In this document: positions 53,464 through 62,316 of the stretch, piece by piece
Layout of the letters: each line of letters starts with the position of its first letter
Position numbering within the stretch: position 1 is the first letter of the stretch
Source: Adhaeribacter pallidiroseus
GTDB taxonomy: Bacteria; Bacteroidota; Bacteroidia; Cytophagales; Hymenobacteraceae
Direction of reading: 5' to 3'
DNA: 64,000 nt
NCBI RefSeq assembly: GCF_003340495.1
Contig: NZ_QASA01000001.1
Location: 2,542,001 to 2,606,000, forward strand
Notes under the pieces: model-generated
What the model saw: the letters and a program-made list of their open reading frames with translations, nothing else
The model's database searches: none
Told to the model about the DNA's origin: nothing
Translations under genes and position numbers: made by a program

Positions 53464-54561
53464 TTACAAATTTTTGCGGCGATTTTGTTTGTAGTCTTCG
53501 AAGATTAAGTGACCTAAACCTTGCAGACTGCTGAAGTAAGCTTTGCCTTGGTTTACCGCCGTAAATTCCTCTACGAATTGCTTTAAATAAGGATCAGAGG
53601 CAATCATAAAGGTTGTTACGGGTATTTTAATCCGCCGGCACTGGGCCGCCAGGTTTAAGGTTTTATTCACTACTTTCCGGTCCAGGCCAAAAGAATTTTT
53701 GTAGTACTTGGTGCCTTCTTTCAGGCAGGTGGGTTTACCATCGGTAATCATAAAAATTTGCTTATTCGGCGTTTTCCGCTTCCGTAAAATATCCATGGCC
53801 AGTTCTAAGCCCGCTACGGTATTGGTGTGGTACGGGCCCACGTTTAAATACGGCAAATCTTTCACGTTTATCTGCCAGGCATCGTTGCCAAAAACGATTA
53901 TATCCAGGGTATCTTTCGGGTATTTCTGCGTAACCAGTTCGGCTAAGGCCATAGCTACTTTTTTAGCGGGCGTTATCCGGTCTTCGCCGTACAAAATCAT
54001 AGAGTGCGAAATATCGATCATTAAAACCGTTGAACTTTGGGTTTTATGTTCGTTTTCGGTTACTTCCAGGTCTTTTTCGGTTAAGTAAAATTCGCCTAAG
54101 CCGTGGTTTACCTGGGCATTCCGGATAGAATCCGTCATGGCAATTTGCTCCACCGAATCGCCAAAGCGGAATTCCCGCCGATCGGTGGACGTTTCGTCGC
54201 CGATGCCGGTGTGCGGGGTGTTGTGGTTGCCTTTACTGGATTTTTTAAGCTTCCCAAAGATTTCCTCCAGGGCACTTTTACGAATGTTTTGTTCTGTTTT
54301 CGGTGTAATTTTAATCTCACCACTGCCCCCATCTTCGGTCAGGTAGCCTTTTTCTTTTAAATCCTGAATAAAATCACCAATGCCGTATTCGTCGGATGTC
54401 ATTTTATACTGTTTATCCAGGGAACTTAGCCACGAAAGTGCTTCACTGGCATCGCCGGACGAAATAGTAAGAAGCTGTAAGAATATTTTGAGTAAGGAAT
54501 CAAAATTAGGATTTTCGGATTGAGGAGGAATATAATCGGTAAAACGAAAGCCAACTGCCAT
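53464..54561 (-). CDS. VWA-domain protein, partner of the MoxR-like ATPase
   Basis: 365 residues from the ATG at 54561 (MAVGFRFTDY); the longer frame to 54645 reads through a terminator-proximal region and is not conserved. The MIDAS motif is visible as LMIDISHSM (D-x-S-x-S) with the later Thr and Asp sites (IFMITDGKPTC). The N-terminal helical region (about 1-160) resembles CoxE/BatA-like adaptors. It probably binds a metal-dependent ligand and recruits substrates to the ATPase at 51675. Confidence 0.88.
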   Translation of the reverse strand: MAVGFRFTDYIPPQSENPNFDSLLKIFLQLLTISSGDASEALSWLSSLDKQYKMTSDEYGIGDFIQDLKEKGYLTEDGGSGEIKITPKTEQNIRKSALEEIFGKLKKSSKGNHNTPHTGIGDETSTDRREFRFGDSVEQIAMTDSIRNAQVNHGLGEFYLTEKDLEVTENEHKTQSSTVLMIDISHSMILYGEDRITPAKKVAMALAELVTQKYPKDTLDIIVFGNDAWQINVKDLPYLNVGPYHTNTVAGLELAMDILRKRKTPNKQIFMITDGKPTCLKEGTKYYKNSFGLDRKVVNKTLNLAAQCRRIKIPVTTFMIASDPYLKQFVEEFTAVNQGKAYFSSLQGLGHLIFEDYKQNRRKNL

Positions 54562-54652
54562 AATTTGTATACTTAGGGTGTATAATTTATAACAACAAAC
54601 ACCAATCGGATGTTCGCAAAATAATACGGGATTATTCAGAAACACTCAAAAA

Positions 54653-54683
54653 AAGCGCTCCGGTTATTATAAACGGAGCGCTT
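54653..54683 (-). terminator. Terminator of the acyl-ACP desaturase gene
   Basis: AAGCGCTCCG / CGGAGCGCTT stem with an 11-nt AT loop, followed on the minus strand by a T-run. It lies 33 nt past the desaturase stop. Confidence 0.83.
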
Positions 54684-54715
54684 GGGAATCTATTTTCGGT
54701 ACCGGGCAAGTATTT

Positions 54716-55693
54716 TTACTTGATCCACCGGAATTTATATTCTAACTGCGGTACTTTCATGCGGTCGGCCACCCGTTTTAAACGTTCCGGCAAGGCCATT
54801 ACGTAATCCCGGGCTTTTTCGCCGGCTTCGTTCAGGCCCGTAACACTGGCCACTTTCCAATCGGTCAGCAAAGTTTCGAGAATATCCGTGTAATCGCGGG
54901 CGGTATATACGCCAATCCGCTGGGCGGCATCGGTAAAATGGCCGAAGGTTTTGCCCATCTCTACCCCGAGTTCCCGCATGTAATGCGCGGGCATTACAAT
55001 TTTCTTTCGCATCATGTCTTCAAAAGCCAACATCATGTTGTTGGGATCTACTTCAAAAACCTGGCTAACAAACGATTTATAAACCTTGGCATGGCGCGCT
55101 TCGTCCGAAGCAATATTACCGCAAATTTTGGCCAGCAATAAATCGCCGTCTTTTTTGGCTAGTTGCGCCACGCGGCGGTGCGAGATGTTAGTAGCAGTTT
55201 CCTGGTAGCTGGTATACACAAACGAGCGGTACGGATCGTGACCGGTCTGCAAATCAAAGCCATCGGCGATTAAATATTGCGTGGAGGCCTCCATTTCGCG
55301 CATGTTTACCCGGCCACTGAGGTACAAATACCGGTTCAGTAAGTCGCCGTGGCGGTTTTCTTCGGCGGTCCAGCCGCGGTTCCATTTGGTCCAGGGACTA
55401 TCTTCGTCGGTGTTCATGTCGCTGATGGCAAAAAGCCAGCTTTCGTAAGTAGGCAAAGCTTCTTCGGTAATGGTATCCCCGATTAATACCGCTAACAAGT
55501 CGTAAGATAATTCTTTAGCTCGTTCCTGCAGGTTTTTCACTTCTTCAAAAAAGGAATCCATGTTGGCATCGGGTAAAAAATCAGAAGGTTGCCACGAATT
55601 TTCGACGGTTTTTAAAAAGTTATTAATATTCTCCGAAACAAAGGTTTCCAAGTATTTTAAAACTTCAACTTTAGAAGCAAGAGACGCAATCAT
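54716..55693 (-). CDS. Acyl-[acyl-carrier-protein] desaturase (FAB2 family)
   Basis: 325 residues. A soluble diiron protein with the two ferritin-like iron motifs, EENRHG (about residues 110-115) and DEARHAK (about 198-204). Helices with LSYDLLAVLIGD and YTSYQETATNISHRRVA surround them. It introduces a double bond into acyl-ACP, giving unsaturated fatty acids for membrane fluidity under aerobic conditions; it needs a ferredoxin-type electron donor, which is not visible here. Confidence 0.92.
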   Translation of the reverse strand: MIASLASKVEVLKYLETFVSENINNFLKTVENSWQPSDFLPDANMDSFFEEVKNLQERAKELSYDLLAVLIGDTITEEALPTYESWLFAISDMNTDEDSPWTKWNRGWTAEENRHGDLLNRYLYLSGRVNMREMEASTQYLIADGFDLQTGHDPYRSFVYTSYQETATNISHRRVAQLAKKDGDLLLAKICGNIASDEARHAKVYKSFVSQVFEVDPNNMMLAFEDMMRKKIVMPAHYMRELGVEMGKTFGHFTDAAQRIGVYTARDYTDILETLLTDWKVASVTGLNEAGEKARDYVMALPERLKRVADRMKVPQLEYKFRWIK

Positions 55694-55804
55694 TTTTATT
55701 TATTTTTACGATGAAAATTTAAAAATCTGAATTAAAACAAAATCAAGTTATTTTCTTCCGGTAACTACAGGTAAATAGCTCTTTTTTAGCTACTTCAATA
55801 ACTC

Positions 55805-55864
55805 ATAAAGCATAGTTGGGGTTTTATATTGTACGGATAAAGTGTAAAAGGTTTTATGCTTTAT
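55805..55864. repeat. 10-bp inverted repeat upstream of the desaturase gene
   Basis: ATAAAGCATA (55805-55814) and TATGCTTTAT (55855-55864), 40 nt apart, in the 237-nt gap between the desaturase start and the membrane-protein stop. It may be a regulator half-site pair or chance; no regulator is adjacent. Confidence 0.35.
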
Positions 55865-55930
55865 TTGTATTTATTAGTACTAACCCCATTTACCCGCACG
55901 AAAGAGTCCTATTTAGACAATTCCGTTACT

Positions 55931-57574
55931 TTAATTCTTAATCTTAACTTTATAATAACCTAATTTTTCCGGAGATGTTGGGCTCGAAATTAGTTTCACC
56001 TGGCTAAATTGCAGGTCTCTTCCGTAAAAAAATTTAAAAAATCGCTGTAAAAAAAACATAAAATCGGGATTACTGATCCAGATTACTTTTTCTTGCCGAC
56101 TTAATTGTAGCAGCGCCTCGCCCAGGTTCGTTTGTTTAGTACGGTTATACCAGAATTGCGCGTATTGCGGGTCCAGCGTTTGCCAACTCGTAATAGCTAA
56201 AAGCTTCTGTTGGGGTAAAGCATAGGTTTTAAACGGACGGAGCGCCCGCAGTTCATTTTCTAATCCAGCCGCAATGATAAAATAACCCGGATAATTATTC
56301 TGGACTTGCCGCCAAACAACTTCGGATTGATGTTGCCTTTGTTGTTGCCAGCCCACCCGGTGGTTGATCTTGTAGAGTTGTGCCAGCAGTAAACACAAAC
56401 CCAGCACCCGCGCGTAAACGGGCCGCTTAACCTGGTTAATAGCAACAGGCAGTGCTAGCAGGTGTACTAAAAGCAATAAGCTAATAGCGGGCGTGAATAT
56501 GCGAGGAGGAATTTTAAAAAAAAGACCGGTAACAACCAAAATACTCCAAAAGTAAACATGGTAAAGGCCTAGCCAATACAAATCTTTTTTACGCCAAGAG
56601 AACCGGCTGTACCATAATAACCCAGCTATAAAACTTACCGCTAAAAACTGGTCGAAAACTAAATATTTTAAAAATTGCATAAGCTTGGCCAGTGCAACCT
56701 GTTGCCAGAAAAAATGACTATCCGCCGCGTGTTGCGTCAGGAATTTTGTGCTATTTTGATCGGCTAAAAACCATTGTTCAATACCCGCATACAATAATTT
56801 ATCCGCCGGATTAACTGGCGGGGAACAGCACCAGTAATAATCCAGGATCTGGGATTTTAACACATCGTACCGGCGGTATTGCTTTTGAGCGGGGGTATCC
56901 TGCACCAGCATCACCATGCTTACGACAATACATCCGAATACAAAAGGCAACACCTGCCGAGCCGATTTTCTGAAAGAAAATGTTAAACCGGGAGAATAAA
57001 GCAACAGCGGCATTACCAGCAAAAAACCAAATACCGCTAAACTGGGCCGGATGCAAAACGCAACCAGCAACAAAAAACCAGGAATTAAAGCTTGCCTAAA
57101 AGTAAACGGCTTGCCCAACTGCCGATCTACCAGGGCCACTAGGCCCGCCATGCCGGCAAACAGAATGGGCAAGCGCGAGTAATTAAACCAAAATACGTGT
57201 TCGTACCAGTTCGCCAGGTACAAGAAAATCAGCAGCAGGTAAATTTTGCCGGGGCTATATCGCGGGCGCAAATGCTGATAAATCAACCAAAAAGCCAACC
57301 CGGTTATACTAAAAAGTAAACTATACAGAATAAGTCCGTACCAGGGTACATTGGGTAAAATCTGGTACAAAAAAGCCATACCCTGGCTAAACCCGTGCAG
57401 GTATAAGGTTAAATTAGGTAAAGGTTGCTGGTTAAAAACGCCGGAAATTAAAAAAGTAAGAATTACGTCGTCGTTGGTTTCGTAAAAACAACCGGTAAAA
57501 ACATAAGTAAAAACAAAAAGCGCCAGGGTGAGCGTAAAAACAGAATAAAAACCAGCAAATCTGCTTCGATTCAA
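55931..57574 (-). CDS. Polytopic membrane protein of the polysaccharide cluster
   Basis: 547 residues with about eleven membrane helices and little soluble sequence until a C-terminal about 120-residue domain. An acidic motif ETNDDV follows the first helix, a position where GT-C-type glycosyltransferases and related enzymes often carry catalytic acids. A cluster role as a sugar-transferring or polymerising enzyme is inferred from position, last in the flippase/GT2 operon. No family was recognised with certainty. Confidence 0.65.
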   Translation of the reverse strand: MNRSRFAGFYSVFTLTLALFVFTYVFTGCFYETNDDVILTFLISGVFNQQPLPNLTLYLHGFSQGMAFLYQILPNVPWYGLILYSLLFSITGLAFWLIYQHLRPRYSPGKIYLLLIFLYLANWYEHVFWFNYSRLPILFAGMAGLVALVDRQLGKPFTFRQALIPGFLLLVAFCIRPSLAVFGFLLVMPLLLYSPGLTFSFRKSARQVLPFVFGCIVVSMVMLVQDTPAQKQYRRYDVLKSQILDYYWCCSPPVNPADKLLYAGIEQWFLADQNSTKFLTQHAADSHFFWQQVALAKLMQFLKYLVFDQFLAVSFIAGLLWYSRFSWRKKDLYWLGLYHVYFWSILVVTGLFFKIPPRIFTPAISLLLLVHLLALPVAINQVKRPVYARVLGLCLLLAQLYKINHRVGWQQQRQHQSEVVWRQVQNNYPGYFIIAAGLENELRALRPFKTYALPQQKLLAITSWQTLDPQYAQFWYNRTKQTNLGEALLQLSRQEKVIWISNPDFMFFLQRFFKFFYGRDLQFSQVKLISSPTSPEKLGYYKVKIKN

Positions 57575-57598
57575 GGTACGCCAAGTTATAAATGAAAA

Positions 57599-58534
57599 TT
57601 AAAAATGTATTTGGTAGGTATCCTGCACGACACCTCTGGCTCCGTAACTGCCTTTATTTCGTAACAAATTAAAATTTGTATGATAAGGCTCCCGGCTATC
57701 CTGGGAAGAGCCAAAACTAAGGTATTTCTTTTTATTTTGGTAAGTAGTTATAACGGTATCAATCAGTAAGTCGAGGGCGTGTTTTTGTTTACCTAACTCC
57801 GATGTAGCCATATACTGCAAATTAACTACCTGCGGATGAATAAATAACAAAACTCCTCCTACCAGTTCCTGGCCGGAATAAGCGACCAGTAATTTAATGT
57901 TTTCCGGAAAAGTCTGCAGTAAATATTGCATTTCGATGGTGGTGTGCGTAGGCGGTTTAATTCCCGCTTTGCGATACAAATCTGCCACTAATTGCATGTA
58001 AGAGGCAACGTCCTCCGATTGTTTTACCCGTAGATTTTGGGTTTTGGCCCGCCGCAAACATCGCTGTCGCAGCTTAAAATACAAAGGCGGCAAGGTTATA
58101 TCCAGCACCGAAACAATGACACGCTGGGTTATACGGGCATTCTGCTGGTACAAACCAAATAAATCATCCTGAGTGGGTTGCATGAAGTACACGTACGGTT
58201 GTGGCTTGTAAATTAAACTACGGAATTTATGTTGCGTTAAGTAAATTTTTAAATTTTCGAAAAGCTGGAGCATCCTGTTCGTATCTACTGCCGGGGTCAT
58301 AATAAACCCGCCAAAACTCAGGCCGTTGTGGGAAGCCACTACTTCCTCTGCTTCGTGCAAAGGCAATAAGGCAATTAATTTATGCTGCCGGAAAAACAAT
58401 AAAGAATGATCCGTAAACTGGCTCTCGTGATACTCCATAAAAGTGCGGTCGAACAAAAAAGTGCCATTTACCGCTTGGGCGTTACAGGTATTCCACAAAT
58501 CCTTAAAGCCACTATGATACCTTTGTATTTCCAT
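57599..58534 (-). CDS. GNAT/FemAB-like acyltransferase, copy A
   Basis: 311 residues. It has the two-lobe FemAB-type layout: an N-lobe with TFLFDRTFMEYHESQF and IALLPLHEA, and a C-lobe with IKLLVAYSGQELVGGVLLFI, the usual GNAT strand and acyl-CoA loop region. The end has KKYLSFGSSQDSREP. Such proteins often N-acylate amino sugars in O-antigen or capsule clusters. It lies 28 nt after the GT2 gene in the same operon. The sugar substrate is not known. Confidence 0.75.
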   Translation of the reverse strand: MEIQRYHSGFKDLWNTCNAQAVNGTFLFDRTFMEYHESQFTDHSLLFFRQHKLIALLPLHEAEEVVASHNGLSFGGFIMTPAVDTNRMLQLFENLKIYLTQHKFRSLIYKPQPYVYFMQPTQDDLFGLYQQNARITQRVIVSVLDITLPPLYFKLRQRCLRRAKTQNLRVKQSEDVASYMQLVADLYRKAGIKPPTHTTIEMQYLLQTFPENIKLLVAYSGQELVGGVLLFIHPQVVNLQYMATSELGKQKHALDLLIDTVITTYQNKKKYLSFGSSQDSREPYHTNFNLLRNKGSYGARGVVQDTYQIHF

Positions 58535-58562
58535 TTCAGTCGCCGTTCTGCGCCAAATTAAC

Positions 58563-59489
58563 TTAAAAAAGTTTTTGCTGCCACTGTATCAGAATGGCAG
58601 CTAATTTATAGACACCATTCAAGCTTTGTAATTGCTGTAAAAGCTGAGCAAGCGCTAAAGCTTCTTTAAAATTACAGGTACTCACGGCTTTTCTGAATTC
58701 GTACTTAACGCGAAAGGTTAATGCGGCATTTTCTTGGGTAGTACGGTTTAATTGCAGGGCTGTTTGGCATACCAATACCGTAGAAGCTAGTTGTTTATCC
58801 TGCTTTTTGTATAATTGCCGGGATTGTTGCTGCGGATGGAGCCGGCGCTTCGTGAGTATTTTATCTAAAAAGTAATATTGAAAATACCTGCTGGAGCGTA
58901 CCCAGAAATCAAAGTCTTCGTAGACCAGTTCCTCATTATAGCCATTTAGCTTTTCTAACACGGTGCGTTTAATAAGCATGGTAGGGGTTGATATAAAATA
59001 TTTTCTAACTAAAAATTCGTAAATCCACCCACTTACCGGCTCTAGGTAGCGCTTTCCATTCGGTAAAATCTGATAGAAGGGTCGAATAGGTTGCGAAGCT
59101 TCGTTGATCAGGATGGCATTGGTATAGACTACTCCGTAATCCTCCGGTAAATCGGCAAAACATTGTACTTGTTCCGTAATCCGATTTGGCAGCAATACAT
59201 CATCGGTGGCAAAATCTATAATGTATTTGCCAGTTGATTGTTTAAAGGCTCGGTTGAAAGCTCTACAGCTTCCGAGATTACTGCTATTCTGAATAAATTG
59301 TAAATGGGGGAAACGACGGCAATATTCCTGAATAATGGCTACGCTATTATCCGTGCTGGCATCGTCCAGAATAATGATTTCTATATTTGGATAGGTTTGG
59401 GCCAATACAGAGTCTAAGGCTTCGGCTAAAAAACGTTCGTGGTTATAACACAAACAGATTACCGATACAACAGGAACAGGTATGATCAT
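58563..59489 (-). CDS. Family 2 glycosyltransferase
   Basis: 308 residues. The GT-A N-terminus is VSVICLCYNHERFLAEALDSVLAQTYPNIEIIILDDASTDNS. The DxD-like motif lies in DFATDDVLLPNR (about residue 95), and the acceptor-side EDFDFWVRSSRYF carries the EDxDxW pattern. It adds a sugar to a lipid-linked glycan in the cytoplasm. Its start overlaps the flippase gene by 4 nt (ATGA), so they are translationally coupled. Confidence 0.92.
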   Translation of the reverse strand: MIIPVPVVSVICLCYNHERFLAEALDSVLAQTYPNIEIIILDDASTDNSVAIIQEYCRRFPHLQFIQNSSNLGSCRAFNRAFKQSTGKYIIDFATDDVLLPNRITEQVQCFADLPEDYGVVYTNAILINEASQPIRPFYQILPNGKRYLEPVSGWIYEFLVRKYFISTPTMLIKRTVLEKLNGYNEELVYEDFDFWVRSSRYFQYYFLDKILTKRRLHPQQQSRQLYKKQDKQLASTVLVCQTALQLNRTTQENAALTFRVKYEFRKAVSTCNFKEALALAQLLQQLQSLNGVYKLAAILIQWQQKLF

Positions 59490-60727
59490 GCGGTTATCAG
59501 TTTCCGAAAATAAAACAGATGCAGCAACAAGAAAACCAGATAATGGGCAAAATGCGCCATCGGGCTACCCGCCAGCTGATAGATGTTGGTAAAAAAATGA
59601 AAAAAGCCAAAGTAAAATAAAGCGCTGATGGCTTCGAACAATATAGAAACTTTAAATCTTGCCTGCGCCACTAATATATTGGCAAACAACCAAGATAATA
59701 ATTTACAAAAATCGCCGGCTAATTGGAAAGGTAAAAACTCCTTAGCTGCCTGAAAACGGCTACTTAATAGCAAGGTAAATATGTAATCCTGAAATATATA
59801 CACCAAGCCTAATCCCAACATGATAACCGGAATGAGCAAACGGAGGGCATTTTGCACGAACAATTGCAATGCTTGCTCTTGCTGGAGCAAGGCGGCTACT
59901 TTTGGGTAAAAAGCAAAAGCAAGAACAGCCGTGTAAAGCGCTGTATAACTATCTGATACCCGGACTACCCCTTGCCACAAACCTGTTTGCTCCATCGAGA
60001 AATGGCGGATCAGATAATCCCGGATGTAGTATTCCAGGCCTTTTGAAAATAGCACTACACTAGTGGCCATTACCATATATTTGCTTAAAGATTTAACCGA
60101 CTCTCCTGAAACTCGAAAAGTAAAAAGTTGTTTTTTAGGTAAACCTTGCAAACTCAAAGGCAGGGCAATTATACCCATACTACCCATCACCAAGAGATAC
60201 CCAATTAAGAAATAAGCCACCGGTAATTTGGCAATGGCAAAAGCGACGTAAACAATTACCGCCAAGGCCGAAAAGGTATTAACCAGGATGAGTGTACCGT
60301 TTTTATGTTGGGCCAGTAACACCGCGTTAAAAAAACTTTGCAGTACCAGCAACAACGTGCCCCCTATAAACAAACTGAACCAGGAAAGCTGCCGGGGAAA
60401 GTAAGGTAAAAAATAATTGCGGGCACTAAAAAGCAAAACCGCAGTACCTAAAAACAAGGTAAGAGTCAGGTAAAAGCCCGCGGTAAAGTAAGCACGAAAA
60501 GTTTGGGATTGTTTAGTGGTGCCCGCCAAATATTTGATTACTCCCCGGTTAATGCCGTCGTTTGGAACCAGGGTAATAAAAGTTACTAAATTTTGAAAAT
60601 GCGCCAATTGCACTAAGCCCGCTGGACCAAAATACCAGGCCACCATTTTGTTTAAGAAGAAACTGCTTATTAAACGAGAAACAATAGAAATAACCCCAAA
60701 AACAGAATTTTTTAAAAATGAAAACAT
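59486..60727 (-). CDS. Wzx-type O-antigen flippase
   Basis: 413 residues with about twelve membrane helices. The N-terminus NKMVAWYFGPAGLVQLAHFQNL and GINRGVIKYLAG matches the O-antigen translocase (WzxE-like) family. It moves undecaprenyl-linked sugar units to the periplasmic side. It lies between the GNAT copy B gene and the GT2 gene (ATGA overlap). Confidence 0.88.
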   Translation of the reverse strand: MFSFLKNSVFGVISIVSRLISSFFLNKMVAWYFGPAGLVQLAHFQNLVTFITLVPNDGINRGVIKYLAGTTKQSQTFRAYFTAGFYLTLTLFLGTAVLLFSARNYFLPYFPRQLSWFSLFIGGTLLLVLQSFFNAVLLAQHKNGTLILVNTFSALAVIVYVAFAIAKLPVAYFLIGYLLVMGSMGIIALPLSLQGLPKKQLFTFRVSGESVKSLSKYMVMATSVVLFSKGLEYYIRDYLIRHFSMEQTGLWQGVVRVSDSYTALYTAVLAFAFYPKVAALLQQEQALQLFVQNALRLLIPVIMLGLGLVYIFQDYIFTLLLSSRFQAAKEFLPFQLAGDFCKLLSWLFANILVAQARFKVSILFEAISALFYFGFFHFFTNIYQLAGSPMAHFAHYLVFLLLHLFYFRKLITA

Positions 60728-60772
60728 GCCATGGTTCGGGTTGAAACACCAAAAGTAGCGCAGCTAAGTTTA

Positions 60773-61729
60773 CTAGTTTCTTGGTTTGAGAAAATTTAAA
60801 AATTTTAAAAAAGCGGGCATATTATAGTTTTCCAGTAAACCGTAGATTTCTGGCTGCGCCCCAAATGACTGGTAAAAATGGGCCAAACTGGGTATCGAAC
60901 TTCCTTCAAAATCCAGGACTACCTTTGACCCGGCAAATTGCTGGCAAACCTGATCAATTAAGAAAGTACTGGCCCCTATTTTTTTACCTGCCTCGCTGGC
61001 GGCTGGCAGCAAATAAGTAAGTCTGTTTTTGTACAAAATAAATAAAGCCCCCGCCACTACTTGCCCAGTTGGTGAAAAAACCACGTAAACGCGACCTAAA
61101 TTACGTTTTAAAACAGCAGCTACCAGCTCCGGAATAATTTTTAATAAGGTAGCCTGCTGCTTTTTCTTTAAACGGTTCAGAACATTCGCCCGGTATAAAG
61201 TAAATACGTGTAGCCAGAGATTATTGCCTGCTTGCAGTTTCACCCGGGCTTTCCGGGCTTTTTCTAAATCCCGGGTGCGATTAGTACTATAGCGCGTTCT
61301 TATTAAATGATAAGATTCCTGTAAAGGTAAAATCCAGTTCGTTTTTTCTTTGAAAGGCAAAAGATTTTTTAAATTTTGATAATCCTGGGGCCCAAAACAA
61401 TATTTTTCTATGGCTTCCGGGAGCTTTAAAAATAAAGTAATAAGTTCCTGCCCATACTTTTCTAAATCATTGCCTGACTGTGGGGTATAAATGCCAAACT
61501 GCTGGGTAAGTAAGGGTTGCGTTATTACCGGCGCTCCGGCTATTTTGCGTTTCACAATGGGTACTACGGCTATATATTGCCCGTTTTCTTCTTTTATCCA
61601 ACCTTCCCACTGCGGCGCTACTACATCCAGGTACCACGACAGAGCCGTTACCAAACCCGCGGGGTCGTGGTGCACACAGCTATCCCAAAAAACTTTATTC
61701 AAATGGCAAGAGGAAAGCTGCTTCCACAT
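60773..61729 (-). CDS. GNAT/FemAB-like acyltransferase, copy B
   Basis: 318 residues. The FemAB/BioF2-like C-lobe shows VFSPTGQVVAGALFILYKNRLTYLLPAASEAGKKIGASTFLID and VLDFEGSSIPSLAHFYQSFGA. The N-lobe has an IAVVPIVKRK strand. It starts 2 nt after the ketoisomerase stop. In dTDP-Fuc3NAc-type pathways a separate acetyltransferase finishes the amino sugar; this protein or copy A could do that, but that is inference. Confidence 0.75.
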   Translation of the reverse strand: MWKQLSSCHLNKVFWDSCVHHDPAGLVTALSWYLDVVAPQWEGWIKEENGQYIAVVPIVKRKIAGAPVITQPLLTQQFGIYTPQSGNDLEKYGQELITLFLKLPEAIEKYCFGPQDYQNLKNLLPFKEKTNWILPLQESYHLIRTRYSTNRTRDLEKARKARVKLQAGNNLWLHVFTLYRANVLNRLKKKQQATLLKIIPELVAAVLKRNLGRVYVVFSPTGQVVAGALFILYKNRLTYLLPAASEAGKKIGASTFLIDQVCQQFAGSKVVLDFEGSSIPSLAHFYQSFGAQPEIYGLLENYNMPAFLKFLNFLKPRN

Positions 61730-61731
61730 AA

Positions 61732-62160
61732 TTATAGATTACGTAACTGCCGCAACTGTTTAAATTCCGCGTAATTTCGAATATAATCGGCTTCGGCATA
61801 ATCCGTGGACGAAAAGGCCAACAAAATACTAGCGGGCGAATACCGGAGTTTAATCCAACACAGGGCGGGTACGTACAATGCCTGAAAAGGAGAATCCAGG
61901 TTAAACTGTCTGATTTGCGTAGTTTCGGTTTGTATAACTACCTGACCTTGTAAGGCCACCAATATTTTTTGATCCAGCCGGTGCGCGTGCTCTCCTTTAT
62001 TTAAATCTTCGCGCATGCCAAAAGACCAGAATACCCGGCGAATGGTAAACGGCAAATTTGCTGCTTGCTGCGTAGAAACGAGATAGCCGCGGTTTTTATC
62101 TCCTGCAAAATCAGCGGCAAACAAAACCGGCTCCGGCTCCCAAATACGTGGTTCCAACAT
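61732..62160 (-). CDS. FdtA/WxcM-like sugar 3,4-ketoisomerase (cupin)
   Basis: 142 residues from the ATG at 62160 (MLEPRIW); a start 24 nt upstream adds a Cys-rich tail. It is a single double-stranded beta-helix with the FdtA/QdtA signature FGMREDLNKGEHAHRLDQKILVALQG, in which the two His of GEHAH and neighbouring Gln/Lys form the active site. It isomerises dTDP-4-keto-6-deoxyglucose to the 3-keto sugar, preparing 3-amino-3,6-dideoxyhexose. The next enzyme is divergently encoded at 62317. rmlA and rmlB are not in view. Confidence 0.86.
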   Translation of the reverse strand: MLEPRIWEPEPVLFAADFAGDKNRGYLVSTQQAANLPFTIRRVFWSFGMREDLNKGEHAHRLDQKILVALQGQVVIQTETTQIRQFNLDSPFQALYVPALCWIKLRYSPASILLAFSSTDYAEADYIRNYAEFKQLRQLRNL

Positions 62161-62219
62161 GTAGGTACAACAGCAGCTCCCCAAGAGCTATTTTTTAAAT
62201 TTTTATGTTCTTTTGGAGT

Positions 62220-62313
62220 CAAAGATACCATCAATAATAAAATTTTTAGTAATAACGCACCACCCGATTTAATTTTATCCTGTTAGGTAGTGTTTATTTT
62301 AGCCGTACTTTTG
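62220..62313. promoter_or_regulatory. Divergent -7 boxes between ketoisomerase and aminotransferase genes
   Basis: TATCTTTG on the minus strand (62220-62227) would serve the ketoisomerase operon with a leader of about 55 nt. TACTTTTG on the plus strand (62306-62313) ends 3 nt before the aminotransferase ATG and would give an almost leaderless mRNA. Neither has an exact -33 TTG at 19 nt. Confidence 0.4.
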
Positions 62314-62316
62314 GGT

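Noticed and set aside
53708-54088. 126-codon plus-strand open frame inside the VWA gene
   Set aside because: Antisense to clear MIDAS-motif coding sequence, and the composition is that of a mirror frame.
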